64,000 nt of DNA from Streptomyces flaveolus (GCF_000716535.1 NZ_JNWV01000017.1:62001-126000); one strand, 5' to 3'; counted from the stretch's first letter, positions 26,737 to 35,461 are shown. Program-made: numbers and translations. Notes: generated by a model from the sequence alone, not told the origin.

Positions 26737-27167
26737 CTATGCGCCGGTCCATCCAGCAGTGTTCGAGTAGGACTCGTAGGAGTAGCGGGTGTTGCGATCC
26801 CACTCCTCACCGGTGATGCGTCTGTATGCCTCGTCTGGCACGTAGAGCAGGTTCTCTGCCAAGTGAGATCGGCGACATAAGGGACGAAAAGCTGCGGGTC
26901 GCGGAGCACTGCTTCGTAGGTTTCACGGCCGGCGGCGACGACGGCTGCCCGCGCGTAGAGGAAGCTGTCACTCGACAGGTCGTGCCCGTACTCCTTGCGG
27001 TCCAGTCGGTACAGCGCCCACGACAACTGTTCGGCGAACCCCATCACCGTGGCCAGCGGTCCTGCGGCCAGACGGTTGGTCACCGCTGCGGCCAGTTGCT
27101 CGGCGTCGGGGTCGGGCATGGATGGCGTGCAGTCGCCGATGAGCTGCCAGAAGGCGTTCTCGTTCAT
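26737..27167 (-). pseudogene. DUF4240 protein with a single-base frameshift
   Basis: It starts at 27167 as MNENAFWQLIGDCTPSMPDP and runs through RKEYGHDLSSDSFLYARAAV to PYVADLTW. One base is then missing in the TGG/GCA junction near 26868. In the next frame the protein continues AENLLYVPDEAYRRITGEEW and ends SYESYSNTAGWTGA at 26737. That is the full DUF4240 layout (ENLLYVP..AY...TG). The one-base nature leaves sequencing error possible. The function of the family is unknown, and it often neighbours SUKH-like genes. Confidence 0.8.
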
Positions 27168-27695
27168 GTTCGGAGCATGACTGCCGTCGCATACTGGCAG
27201 CGCCCGCGGGGCAGCTCACCAGGCGACGTTGGCAGATCAAGGTGGCCGCGAGGGCGACGAAGCGAGGAACGAGGCGACGATCGAGTGGCTTCCCCAGCGC
27301 TCACAGCTGCCTACAGCGCCTCGTGTGGCCGTGTGTGCAGCCGATCTCCGTGCAAGGCTCCGTCGTAGGCGCTTCCTGGACGTGTAGCTCCTTTCCCGTC
27401 CCGCCCCCAGGGGGAAGGACCCCGGCGTCGACCTGTCGTGGCCGCCGCAGTCGACGAGGGGGTTTACGAGCAGCCAGGCGTACAGCTTCACCCGATGGGC
27501 GCGCGGTGAGCCGGTCGCGAATCAAGAACGGGGGCAGGTGGTGGGTGTCCCTGTTCATGGGCGGGACCGTCACATGGGAAGCGGCGGCTCTGGTCGGCGG
27601 AGGCCCTCCTCGGCACCCATGAGACCCGGGCCGCCACTGTCGCCCGGCTGTACGTCACCTTCGCGAATGCGAACATCGACTTCTGGGCGTGGTCA
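27168..27695. other. 528 bp without an intact gene
   Basis: Near 27595-27716 the plus strand reads LLGTHETRAATVARLYVTFA and stops, which looks like the C-terminal scrap of a protein. The other frames are uninformative. Confidence 0.3.
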
Positions 27696-28106
27696 TCAGG
27701 GCCGGGCAACCCGTAGGTGCTGTCGTTCGGCCAGCTCCTCCGCGCCGACCACGGTCAGAACCGGGGTACCAGGCGGCGCGAACATGGTCACCACCAGTTG
27801 TGACTGCGCGTCCGGAAGGTTGTTGGCGCCCTGGTAGTGGATCACGTCGCCCCCGGGCTCGAAGAGGGCGTCACCGGCTTTGAGCACCCGGGGCGGCTGT
27901 CCCTCCAGCTCGAAGAGGATCTCGCCCTGGGTCACGTAGCCGAAGACGGGCCCGGGGTGCCGGTGCGGCGGCGCACCGGGGTCACCGGGTGCCAGGGTGA
28001 CCCGGATGGTCCTGGCCTCGGCGCCGGCCGGGATCCGGGCCGCCGCTTCCGGCAGGGCCGCGATCACCTCGACGCCCGGGGGCAGGTGTGCGTGCTCAGC
28101 GCTCAT
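27696..28106 (-). CDS. Small cupin-domain protein
   Basis: A 136-residue single-domain cupin. Metal-binding motif 1 is PPHRHPGPVFGYVTQGE (His/His/Glu-like) and motif 2 is PGGDVIHYQGANN. The start at 28106 is set by TTGGAGGAGAAC just upstream, and the frame extends further without motifs. It is divergent from an ECF41 sigma factor. The gap carries a TGTCACA box on this strand with a TGTC -10 16 bp further on, so it is a likely direct target of that sigma factor. The enzymatic role is unknown. Confidence 0.88.
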   Translation of the reverse strand: MSAEHAHLPPGVEVIAALPEAAARIPAGAEARTIRVTLAPGDPGAPPHRHPGPVFGYVTQGEILFELEGQPPRVLKAGDALFEPGGDVIHYQGANNLPDAQSQLVVTMFAPPGTPVLTVVGAEELAERQHLRVARP

Positions 28107-28140
28107 GTTCTCCTCCAAGCAGGGACTGTTCCACTGGAAG

Positions 28141-28167
28141 GACAAGACGGCCTCCCTGTTTGTGACA
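28141..28167 (-). promoter_or_regulatory. Candidate ECF41-type promoter of the cupin gene
   Basis: On the minus strand TGTCACA (28167-28161) is followed after 16 nt by TGTC (28144-28141), close to the reported ECF41 consensus TGTCACA...CGTC. A CGTC at 28149-28146 is an alternative with a short spacer. The cupin ATG lies 35 bp downstream. Confidence 0.6.
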
Positions 28168-28285
28168 GCCCACGTGGCGAAGCCGCAAATGCGAACGCCG
28201 TAGAATCGCAGCGGGTGGGCCGTCCTCGCGCCGGAGGTACGCCCGCCTGGGGGCACGACGGTTGAACCGCGGAGGCATCGGCACC

Positions 28286-29200
28286 ATGGACGAGCATCAG
28301 CAGCTCACCGAAGGCTCCCTCGACGAAGCGGCGAACGCGTTCGAGCGACTGCGTCCACAGCTGTTCGGTATCGCGTACCGCATCCTGGGCAGCGTGTCCG
28401 AGGCCGAGGACGTGGTGCAGGACGTGTGGCCGCGCTGGCAGGGCGCCGACCGGAGCGCGGTGCGGAATCCCAGGGCGTTCCTGGCGAAGATCACCACACG
28501 TCTGGCGATCAACGTGGCTCAGTCGGCGCGGGTTCGCCGCGAGGCGTACGTTGGGCCGTGGCTGCCGGAGCCCGTGGACACCAGTGTGGATCCGCAGGTC
28601 GGCGCGGAGCGCGGCGAGGCGCTGGAGCTGGCCGTGCTGCTGGTCCTCCAGAAGCTGAACCCCGTGGAACGGGCGGCCTACGTGCTGCGGGAGGCGTTCG
28701 GCTACGCGTATGACGACATCGCGGGCATGCTCCAGCTGAGCCAGGCCAATACGCGGCAAATTTTGAGCCGGGCCCGCAAACGCCTGTCCGCCGAGCGCCG
28801 GGAACCCGTCGAGGCGGCCCAGCACCGACGGCTGGCCGAGGCCTTCGTCGCCGCCGCGCAGCACGGTGACGTCGCCGCGCTCGAGAGCGTGCTCTCGGCG
28901 GACGTCGTCGCCTACGCGGACGGGAACGGCATGCGCGGTGTGGCACGGGTGGCGATCGTGGGAGCCGAGCACGTGGCCAGGGTCACTGCCTTCGCCAAGA
29001 AGTTCTTCCCCGTCGCCGAGTACAGCGTGGCCGAGGCGAACGGCCTGCCCAGCCTGCTGCTCGTCCAGAACGGGGTCACGGTGGCTCTGGTGAGCGTCAC
29101 GGTGGGACCGGACGGTGTGGACGGGCTGTACTGGGTCCTGGCACCCGACAAGCTGAGGGCTTACGAGCGGTCGAGTCGCAGGCTCACGGGGCGCCCCTGA
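28286..29200 (+). CDS. ECF41-type RNA polymerase sigma factor with SnoaL-like C-terminus
   Basis: A 304-residue SigJ/ECF41 protein. Region 2 (FERLRPQLFGIAYRILGSVS, EAEDVVQDVW) and region 4 (LNPVERAAYVLREAFGYAYD, QANTRQILSRARKRL) flank a linker with the ECF41 hallmark WLPEP. The extra C-terminal SnoaL-like domain, which regulates activity in this group, contains YADGNG in place of DGGG and ends APDKL in place of NPDKL. No anti-sigma gene is adjacent, as expected for ECF41. It probably drives the divergent cupin gene. The ATG at 28286 follows GGAGG. Confidence 0.92.
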   Translation: MDEHQQLTEGSLDEAANAFERLRPQLFGIAYRILGSVSEAEDVVQDVWPRWQGADRSAVRNPRAFLAKITTRLAINVAQSARVRREAYVGPWLPEPVDTSVDPQVGAERGEALELAVLLVLQKLNPVERAAYVLREAFGYAYDDIAGMLQLSQANTRQILSRARKRLSAERREPVEAAQHRRLAEAFVAAAQHGDVAALESVLSADVVAYADGNGMRGVARVAIVGAEHVARVTAFAKKFFPVAEYSVAEANGLPSLLLVQNGVTVALVSVTVGPDGVDGLYWVLAPDKLRAYERSSRRLTGRP

Positions 29201-29363
29201 GAGCGGTCCGGCACATGGCCATCCGATGCTCGGGAGACGGCGACTGGGGATTGACGTGGCCTGCGGGGGTTTCGAACCGTACGCAAAATGCGCTCTGAAG
29301 GGACACGCCGGTAGACGCCTTCGCACGGCGCTATGGGCCACGGCGATGGCCTGACGGTCGACT

Positions 29364-29987
29364 TCAGATGTGCAGCTCGGGGGGAAAGCCCGTCCAGCGC
29401 AGCTCGGTGGGCAGATGCCGCATGTCGTTGGAGACGAGGACGGAGGCGGGCCGACCGGGTGCGTAGCGGATGACCGTGAGTGCCGCGTTGCAGTGGTTGA
29501 GGCCGAGCCAACGCCACTTCGGCGCATGCATGGCGTCCCGGACGAGCCAGGCGACCAGGAAGTTGTGGGTGACGACCAGTTCATGCCGGTCCTCTTCACC
29601 GTCCACCGGCCCGGTGAACAGATCCAGCGCCTGACGGGCCAGCACAGGTCCATGCTTCCGCTCCTCCTCGGTGGCACCAGCAAGGAAGCGGAGATAGAAG
29701 TCTGCTGATTCCGCCGGGAGTTCGTCCTTCTCCGGTATGTAGGGCACATAGTCACCAGCGACTTCCGTAACGTGCAGAGGTACGCCCTTGTGCTGGTCGC
29801 CGATCAGGTGTGCCGTCTGCTTCGCCCGCGGCAGGGGACCATGGTGAACAGCAGTGAAGGGGATGTCCCGGAGGCGTTGGCCTAGCAGTGCGGCTTGCCT
29901 TCGACCCGCCTCTGTCAGCTCGCTTTCGTCCGGTGATGCCTCCCCGTGCCGGACAAGATAGAGGTATCGGGTGGCTATGCCGGTCAT
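29364..29987 (-). CDS. Histidine phosphatase family protein
   Basis: A 207-residue phosphoglycerate-mutase-like phosphatase. The phospho-acceptor motif is YLYLVRHGEASPDESEL (residues 8-24). The second histidine lies in ELVVTHNFLVAWLVRDA, and the intermediate PLPRAKQTAHLI supplies the catalytic arginine region. It acts on a small phosphorylated substrate or a phosphoprotein; the target cannot be told. It stands alone, with 163 bp separating it from the convergent sigma gene. Confidence 0.9.
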   Translation of the reverse strand: MTGIATRYLYLVRHGEASPDESELTEAGRRQAALLGQRLRDIPFTAVHHGPLPRAKQTAHLIGDQHKGVPLHVTEVAGDYVPYIPEKDELPAESADFYLRFLAGATEEERKHGPVLARQALDLFTGPVDGEEDRHELVVTHNFLVAWLVRDAMHAPKWRWLGLNHCNAALTVIRYAPGRPASVLVSNDMRHLPTELRWTGFPPELHI

Positions 29988-30418
29988 TTCAGGCTCCTCT
30001 GGGTGTGGCGGCGATCTTGTGCATCAACGGACGGTGTCCGCCCTGGTGCTGGTTCCCTGCACGTATCGCAGAGACAAGCCGTAGCTGATTGACCACGAGC
30101 GTTGTTGACAATCGCCAGGCTTGATCATGACGAAGACATCCGGTGTGGTGGAGCTGTCTAGGACAGCACCGCACGGAGGTCCGACCACGCGTCCGGCTGC
30201 AACACCCCACACAGCCGGGACCGAACGCACTTGTGCCCAGGTAGACCCCGACGCTCGTCAGGACACTGCCGGCGATCGGGGAGCCACGTCCGAGGAAACC
30301 CACCGTCCGAACCGATCGCCCCCTGATCCCCACCCCGGACAACACGCGGATCACCGCACCGCCACGGGACACCCCGGCCCGCAAAGACGGCATGTGCCCG
30401 CCCAGAGGCCCCTGGGGC
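29988..30418. other. Intergenic, nothing recognised
   Basis: Near 30088-30115 GATTG and CAATC arms flank a TTGTTGACA sequence and may mark a regulator site. No gene in either direction is supported. Confidence 0.3.
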
Positions 30419-30454
30419 GCGAGCCGGACTGCCAATCTGGGTGGTCCGGCTCGC
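30419..30454 (-). terminator. Hairpin after the secreted protein gene
   Basis: A perfect 11-bp stem (GCGAGCCGGAC / GTCCGGCTCGC) with a 14-nt loop starts 6 bp after the stop of the gene at 30460-30855. Position and stability fit a rho-independent-like terminator, though a T-run is lacking. Confidence 0.6.
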
Positions 30455-30459
30455 GTGTG

Positions 30460-30855
30460 TCAGTTCGGGTAGCCGATCGTCGCGTTGCCCTCGACCAGTT
30501 CACCGTCGTGCAGCTTGTTCAGGTAGAAGTAGTAGGTGCCGGGGTCCGGCGCGGTGAAGAAGGCCCGCTTCCCCTTCACGCACTTCAGTGTGTGGCCTTC
30601 CAGCTTGATGTCCGGCCCGAACACCGAGCGCCGCAGTTCGGCGTAGAACGTCTGCTGTGACCGGCACCGAGTCAGTGTGAACGAGGTCGACCCGCGTTTC
30701 TGGTTCCAGGTGCTGGTCTCCATCTCCCTGAGGAAACTGAAGGAGATCTTCTTGTCGACGCGGCCGGCGGCACTCGCCGGACTTGCTTGAGCGGCGGTGA
30801 GGGACGCGGCACACAGCACAACAGCTGCGAGGCGGCTCATAGCCGAAGGGAGCAT
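30460..30855 (-). CDS. Small secreted hypothetical protein
   Basis: A 131-residue exported protein. The N-terminus MLPSAMSRLAAVVLCAASLT with cleavage near ASAAG is a signal peptide. The mature part is beta-rich and basic (ISFSFLREMETSTWNQKRGS; PDPGTYYFYLNKLHDGELVE) with two cysteines, which could form a disulfide. GGAAGGAAGGATC precedes the ATG at 30855. No family is recognised; it resembles other small Streptomyces secreted proteins of unknown role. Confidence 0.75.
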   Translation of the reverse strand: MLPSAMSRLAAVVLCAASLTAAQASPASAAGRVDKKISFSFLREMETSTWNQKRGSTSFTLTRCRSQQTFYAELRRSVFGPDIKLEGHTLKCVKGKRAFFTAPDPGTYYFYLNKLHDGELVEGNATIGYPN

Positions 30856-31023
30856 GTGATCCTTCCTTCCGGGATGTCGGGTACGTGATCACACTGACAA
30901 CGACCGGAAGGCAGGACTGTTGCGACCAGGGCAGCCAGGTTCCCGCGCACGCAGCACCCCGCACCGTCCACCTGGCCGGTCACCCGTCGGCTGAGACGTC
31001 CGGGAGCCGGTGAGGTTTTCTCA

Positions 31024-31154
31024 TAGGCCAGGTGCTGGCCGCCACTTGGTTGCGGGACGGTGCGCAGGGTGTCACCGACGAGATCTGGGACGAGGTCGGG
31101 TCCCATTTCACCGAGGAGCAGATCGGCGCGATCAACCTGGAGACCGGCCGGTAA
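31024..31154 (+). pseudogene. Carboxymuconolactone decarboxylase/AhpD-like fragment
   Basis: A short open stretch reads IGQVLAATWLRDGAQGVTDE and then WDEVGSHFTEEQIGAINLET before a stop at 31154. The V.DE.......FTEE......L pattern is that of the C-terminal half of CMD-family proteins. The N-terminal half and the CxxC motif are missing, so it is a remnant. Confidence 0.5.
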
Positions 31155-31719
31155 GGCGTGGGGTCGAACCCAGCCGGCTCTTACCCCGATGAGGCTTCCC
31201 CAGCGAAGTCGTCTGTCCGCTCGCGCCAGGCGAAGGCTGAGCACCCGTGATGCTCTGCCCCAGGCGGGCTCGGAGGCCACGAGGGGAGCAAGCGGGACCA
31301 GATCCGCCGACGGTGACCACTCGGAGGGGGCAGAGTACGGAACCAGGGCACGATCCGTGTCATCGCCAGTGTGCGGGACCCAGGGACCGAGGGACCCAGG
31401 GACCCAGGGACCGAGCCCGAAACCTGGATCCCTCGAGATCGCGCGACTGGCCGCGTCCGGCATGACGACCATGTCTTCCCCAAGCTCGGCATCAGCAAGT
31501 GGGCGCCACCGCGGGACGCCATCGGCAGCGGTGAACCCTCGCAGCACCGCAACGCGCCACAGCCGGGGCCTGTACGGCGTGACCCGAATGTCGGCCAAAC
31601 TCGCGCCGAGACCCAGGACCGGAATGGTCGGAATACCCGTGCGGACACGCGTCGTTGATCGCTGGGATCGGTCTCGTGGCGGAGCCGAAGAGTTGCATCG
31701 GGAGAACGGAGCATCCGAC
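31155..31719. other. Non-coding or decayed stretch with a short tandem repeat
   Basis: Five 8-bp GGGACC[C/G]A units occur at 31375-31414. A minus-strand frame reads protein-like between 31490 and 31660 (GVPRWRPLADAELGED), but it has no start and no family. Confidence 0.3.
31375..31414. repeat. Five tandem 8-bp repeats
   Basis: Units GGGACCCA, GGGACCGA, GGGACCCA, GGGACCCA and GGGACCGA lie head to tail. The unit is not a multiple of three, so it is unlikely to be inside a functional gene. Such runs can vary by slippage. Confidence 0.85.
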
Positions 31720-32373
31720 GTGGACGTCTTCATCATCGGCATCACCGGCGGCATCGGCGATTTGCTGGCGCGGAAGCTGCGCTCCCGGGGAGACACCGTC
31801 CGCGGGCTCGTGCGCCGGGACGAGCAGCAGGCCGCCCTCGCCGCACAAGGCGTGCAGGCAACCGTCGGCGACCTCGCCGGCATGACCGTGGAAGAACTGG
31901 CGGCAGCATTCGGCGGTATTGACGTGATCGTCTTCAGTGCCGGCTCGAACGGGGGCAGCAGGGAGGTCACGAAAGCCATCGACGGTGACGGGGTCGTCAA
32001 GGCGATCGACGCGGCGCGCCTCGCCGGTGTGGAGCGTTTCGTGCTGGTGTCGGTGCTTCCGGAGTCCTGGCGGGAACGTGACCTCGGCGACGAGGTCGAG
32101 TACTACTTCGCCGTGAAGAAGGGTGCGGATGTCGCTGTCAGCCGCAGCGACCTGAACTGGCTGATTCTCCGTCCGTCCCTCCTCGTCGACGACCCGGGAA
32201 TCGGCACCGTATCCCTCGGGCCGGCGGAGTTCCACGGCCAGATCGCTCGCGAGGACGTGGCCGCCACGCTCGCTGAACTGCTTCACGAGCCCCGGATCGG
32301 CCGGCAGATCCTCGAACTCAACACGGGATCGACACCCATCCAGGAGGCGGTCCGGGCGAACGTCCGCTTCTGA
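31720..32373 (+). CDS. NAD(P)H-binding, NmrA/atypical-SDR protein
   Basis: A 217-residue Rossmann protein. It starts at GTG 31720 (VDVFIIGITGGIGDLLARKL), with the GxxGxxG nucleotide motif in ITGGIGDLLA. Later pieces (VIVFSAGSNGGS; AARLAGVERFVLVSVL; LNWLILRPSLLVDDPG) are typical of NmrA-like and atypical SDR proteins that bind NAD(P) and often lack a catalytic tyrosine. An AACGGAG site lies 8 nt before the GTG. It could be a redox-sensing or isomerase-like protein. It is followed by the convergent DeoR gene. Confidence 0.88.
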   Translation: MDVFIIGITGGIGDLLARKLRSRGDTVRGLVRRDEQQAALAAQGVQATVGDLAGMTVEELAAAFGGIDVIVFSAGSNGGSREVTKAIDGDGVVKAIDAARLAGVERFVLVSVLPESWRERDLGDEVEYYFAVKKGADVAVSRSDLNWLILRPSLLVDDPGIGTVSLGPAEFHGQIAREDVAATLAELLHEPRIGRQILELNTGSTPIQEAVRANVRF

Positions 32374-32420
32374 CCGCCCGGTTGGCTGTCCGCCTGGGAG
32401 CCGGGAAGCGGTGGCCGGAT

Positions 32421-33182
32421 TCAGACGATCTTGACGGTGGTGCCGCTGTTCTCGAGTGCGGTGGTCTCGTCGGCGGGCGCGGTGGTGTCGGTGACGAGGA
32501 CGTCGACCAAGGTGGAGGGCCCGACGTAGGCGTGTGCGGTCCGGCCGAGCTTGCTGCCGTCGGCGGCGGCGATGATGCGCCGTGCCGATGTGATGACCGC
32601 CTTCTTCACCGCTGCTTCGTCGAGGTCGTAGGCGGTCATGCCGTCGCCGGAGGTCAGACCGCAGCAGCCCAGGACGGCGGTGTCGAACCGCAACGCCGAC
32701 AGTGAGGCGAGGGTGAGCGGCCCGGTGAGGGCGCCTTCGCCGGCGCGGGGCCGGCCCCCGGGCACGAGCAGCGCAGTCGGTTCGGGGGCGCCACTGAGGA
32801 CGTCGATCGCCTGCAGCGACAGGGGCATCACGGTGATCTGCCGTCCGCGCAGCAGGCGCGCCACTTCCAGACAGGTCGTGCCGCTGTCCAGCAGGACGGT
32901 CTCACCGTCGGTGATGAGCGAAGCCACCTCTGCCGCGATCCGACGTTTGGCGTCGACGGCTTCATGGGAGCGCAGTGCGAAGGGCGGTTCGTCCCCTCGC
33001 AGGAGCAGGGTGCGAGCCCCGCCGCGGAACCGTTCGAGGACGCCTTGCGCGGCCAAGTGGTCCAGATCGCGACGGACGGTCATTTCCGAGGCGCCCGTCA
33101 GGTCGGACAGCTCGGCGACCGTGGCCGTTCCTGCCTCCTGGACGGCCTGGGCGATCAGTCGATGACGTTCCACGGTGCTCAT
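32421..33182 (-). CDS. DeoR-family transcriptional regulator
   Basis: A 253-residue regulator starting MSTVERHRLIAQAVQEAGTA at 33182 (a longer start at 33200 is possible). The N-terminal HTH is ATVAELSDLTGASEMTVRRD, followed by LDHLAAQGVLERFRGGARTL. The C-terminal sugar-phosphate-sensing domain has LLDSGTTCLEVARLL and AVLGCCGLTSGDGMTAYDLD. It is divergent from an MFS exporter, and GAACA/TGTTC half-sites lie in the 88-bp gap. It likely represses the exporter in response to a phosphorylated sugar or a related ligand. Confidence 0.92.
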   Translation of the reverse strand: MSTVERHRLIAQAVQEAGTATVAELSDLTGASEMTVRRDLDHLAAQGVLERFRGGARTLLLRGDEPPFALRSHEAVDAKRRIAAEVASLITDGETVLLDSGTTCLEVARLLRGRQITVMPLSLQAIDVLSGAPEPTALLVPGGRPRAGEGALTGPLTLASLSALRFDTAVLGCCGLTSGDGMTAYDLDEAAVKKAVITSARRIIAAADGSKLGRTAHAYVGPSTLVDVLVTDTTAPADETTALENSGTTVKIV

Positions 33183-33204
33183 ACCGTGATTCAACACCAC
33201 TCCG

Positions 33205-33260
33205 AGCGAACATTCCTTATGATCGAAAGCTGATGTTCCGAACGGGCTACGTGTTCGTTA
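33205..33260. promoter_or_regulatory. Candidate DeoR operator region
   Basis: Half-sites GAACAT (33208-33213), ATGTTC (33233-33238), CGAAC (33239-33243) and GTTCG (33253-33257) form two inverted pairs between the divergent DeoR and MFS genes. They overlap the likely promoter of the MFS gene. Confidence 0.45.
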
Positions 33261-33270
33261 TGGTGTCCAC

Positions 33271-34458
33271 ATGAAAAGAGCGCTGCGCGTCTCCCGCGTC
33301 GTGACGTTTGTCTATTTCGTCCTCAATGGCGTGTTGCTGGGCATGTGGGTGGTACAGATCCCTGCCGTCGAGGAACGCGTGGGCATCAGTCACGCGGCCC
33401 TGGGCGGGTTCCTCGTGTTGCTGGGGGCCGGGGCCTTCGCCGGCATGCAGGTCGGCGGGCGTCTGTCCGACCGGCTCGGCACGCGCACCGTCGTTCCGGC
33501 GGCCGGAGTGCTGTGCAGCGTGACCCTGGTGCTGCCCGGTCTCGCCCAGGAGCCGTGGGCCCTCGCGGCGGCCCTGCTGGTCTTCGGTTTCGGCAACGGC
33601 ACCCTCGACGTGAGCATGAACGCGCACGCCGTGCAGGTGGAGAAGGCGTACGAACGGCCCGTCATGTCCGCCTTCCATGCCACGTTCTCCGTCGGCGGCG
33701 TCCTGGCCGCGCTCGCCGGCGCCGTGGCCATCGACCTCGGGTGGAACCCGGCCACGACGCTGGGCGCCGCCGCGGGCATCGGCGTCATCACTGCCCTGGT
33801 ATCGGCTCGTGGTCTACTGCCCGCCGAGCCGGCCGCCCCCGTGACTGATACGGAGGCTGAGCCCGAGGGGAGGGGCCGCTCCGTTCCCACGCGGATCTGG
33901 CTCCTGGCCGTTCTGGCTCTGCTGATCATGCTGTGTGAGGGAGCCGCCAACGACTGGAGCGTCCTGCATCTCAAGACCGTTCTGGGCGCGCCGGAGAGCA
34001 CCGCCGCCTTCGCCTATGGCACGTACGCGGCGACGATGACCATCGGCAGGCTCCTGGCGGACCGGATATCCGCCCGGTTCGGGCCGGTCGCCGTCCTGCG
34101 GTACGGCTCGGCCCTGGCCGCCGTCGGCATCACGGTCGTGACCCTCTCACCATGGATCTCGGCTGCCCTGACCGGCTGGGCGCTGTTCGGCCTGGGCCTG
34201 TCCGGCTGTATCCCGCAACTGTTCAGCGCGGCGGGACACGCCGACCCCGCGGCCGCGGGCACCAACGTGTCCCGGGTCGCCGGACTCGGCTACATCGGCA
34301 TGCTCGCGGGCCCCGCTGTCATCGGCTGGATGACCCATCTCATGGCCCTCAACCACACCTTCCTGCTCCTCACGCTGTTCTGCGTGACGGCTGCCGCGGC
34401 GGCCGGCGTCCTGCGCCCCTCGCCGGAGCGGTCGCGCGTGGTCGAGCTGACCCCCTGA
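33271..34458 (+). CDS. MFS transporter
   Basis: A 395-residue, 12-segment major facilitator. The loop after segment 2 has the typical GGRLSDRLGTRTV motif (the G-x-L-a-D-r-x-G-r-r equivalent), and the second half repeats it as GRLLADRISARFG. FGFGNGTLDVSMNAHAVQVE and AFHATFSVGGVL place it in the FucP/YbjJ-like sugar or drug subgroup. The ATG at 33271 (MKRALRVSRVVTFVYFV) begins right after the operator region. The divergent DeoR regulator suggests a sugar-derived substrate. Confidence 0.9.
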   Translation: MKRALRVSRVVTFVYFVLNGVLLGMWVVQIPAVEERVGISHAALGGFLVLLGAGAFAGMQVGGRLSDRLGTRTVVPAAGVLCSVTLVLPGLAQEPWALAAALLVFGFGNGTLDVSMNAHAVQVEKAYERPVMSAFHATFSVGGVLAALAGAVAIDLGWNPATTLGAAAGIGVITALVSARGLLPAEPAAPVTDTEAEPEGRGRSVPTRIWLLAVLALLIMLCEGAANDWSVLHLKTVLGAPESTAAFAYGTYAATMTIGRLLADRISARFGPVAVLRYGSALAAVGITVVTLSPWISAALTGWALFGLGLSGCIPQLFSAAGHADPAAAGTNVSRVAGLGYIGMLAGPAVIGWMTHLMALNHTFLLLTLFCVTAAAAAGVLRPSPERSRVVELTP

Positions 34459-34883
34459 CCGCCTGCGCGGCGCGCCGCCTGACCCCGCGCCGCGCAGGCT
34501 TCCTCCCCTGCCGCACGTGCTGCACTCGGCCTGGCCGCGGTCACTGTCTCCGCGCTTGCCATGCTTCACCGACGCCCGCACGCCCGGGTTCGGCCGCGAC
34601 GTCGGCTGCTGACTTGGCTCGTCAGGGTGAATCCTCGTGAGGTCCCTGATCGCCCGGTGCGGTGGCTGTGTCCGGTGGTGTGAGGCGCGTCGATGGGGGC
34701 GGGCTGAGCGCTGCCGGACGACAGCCTGCGAGGCGGCCATCGGGAACGGTGAGCCGGGCGAGTGCCAGGAACCGATGGACCGGACATGCTCCGGTGCGCT
34801 GAATGGCTCCGTACATCGCGCGGCGGTCATATGCGCTGTTTAGCCTCACCGATAGGCACGATCACTAGGAAAGGAATGGCCCT
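34459..34883. other. Intergenic, no supported gene
   Basis: A minus frame of about 75 codons starts near 34849 (MRLNSAYDRRAMYGAIQ). It lacks a family or RBS and is not called. The sequence upstream of the tautomerase (34830-34880) is less GC-rich and probably holds its promoter. Confidence 0.3.
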
Positions 34884-35099
34884 ATGCCTGTCGTGGAGAT
34901 CAAGGTCATTGAGGGCGTCTTCACTCACGAGGAGAAGCGCCAACTGGTGGAACGCCTTTCAGAAACACTCATCGAGGTCGCGGGCGAGCCGATGCGCCAG
35001 GCCACCCACGCGTTCATCACCGAGACCCCGAGTGCCGAGTGGGCGATCGGTGGCACGGCGAAGAAGGCCGAAGACGTCAAGGCCATGCGGGGTTCCTGA
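34884..35099 (+). CDS. 4-oxalocrotonate tautomerase-like protein
   Basis: A 71-residue tautomerase-superfamily protein. After removal of Met1 the N-terminal Pro (PVVEIKVIEGVFTHEEKRQL) would be the catalytic base. The second half (HAFITETPSAEWAIGG) matches the family's 4-OT/DmpI-like members. AAAGGAA lies 9-10 nt before the ATG at 34884. It is a stand-alone gene whose C-terminus abuts IS630 debris. The last residues (KKAEDVKAMRGS) may be altered by the junction. Confidence 0.82.
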   Translation: MPVVEIKVIEGVFTHEEKRQLVERLSETLIEVAGEPMRQATHAFITETPSAEWAIGGTAKKAEDVKAMRGS

Positions 35100-35139
35100 C
35101 CTCGACCTGTCGACGGGACGCGGGATCGTCGAGGGTCCG

Positions 35140-35461
35140 GCCGTAGTTCGGGAAGGCTGCGCCAGACGTACGTTCCCCACCCACTCGACGGGACTGAGGT
35201 CGGGCGAGTAGGCGGGCAGCAGGAACGCCGTCAGCCGTTCACGGGCGGCGATCAGCTCACGCATGGCGTGGGAGACGTGGTGCCCGCGCGGACCCGCACC
35301 AGCACGACCGGTGCCTTGACCAGTTGGTGGACGCCGTCGATCAGCGCGACGAAGCCGCCTTCGCCCATACCGCGGCGCTTGCCCTTGCCTGCGGGGTGGA
35401 TGGGCAGGCGGTGGCACAGTCGGTTACGGGAGTCGGGCCGCATCGCCGTGAGTCCGGCCAC
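35140..35461 (-). pseudogene. IS630-family transposase fragment
   Basis: One frame gives GMGEGGFVALIDGVHQLVKA. The next gives HVSHAMRELIAARERLTAFL followed by LPAYSPDLSPVEWV, which is the DDE-superfamily C-terminal signature of IS630 transposases (PAYSPDLNPVE). The N-terminal catalytic Asp region and the C-terminal tail are missing, and a frameshift separates the parts. No inverted repeats are seen, so it is a remnant. Confidence 0.75.

Noticed and set aside
29262..29290. GGTTTCGAACC sequence resembling a tRNA T-loop
   Set aside because: No acceptor, D or anticodon stems can be formed around it.
30837..32000. Long minus-strand ORF opposite the NAD(P)-binding protein
   Set aside because: The plus-strand gene there has a clear Rossmann motif. 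The minus frame has no start, motif or RBS.
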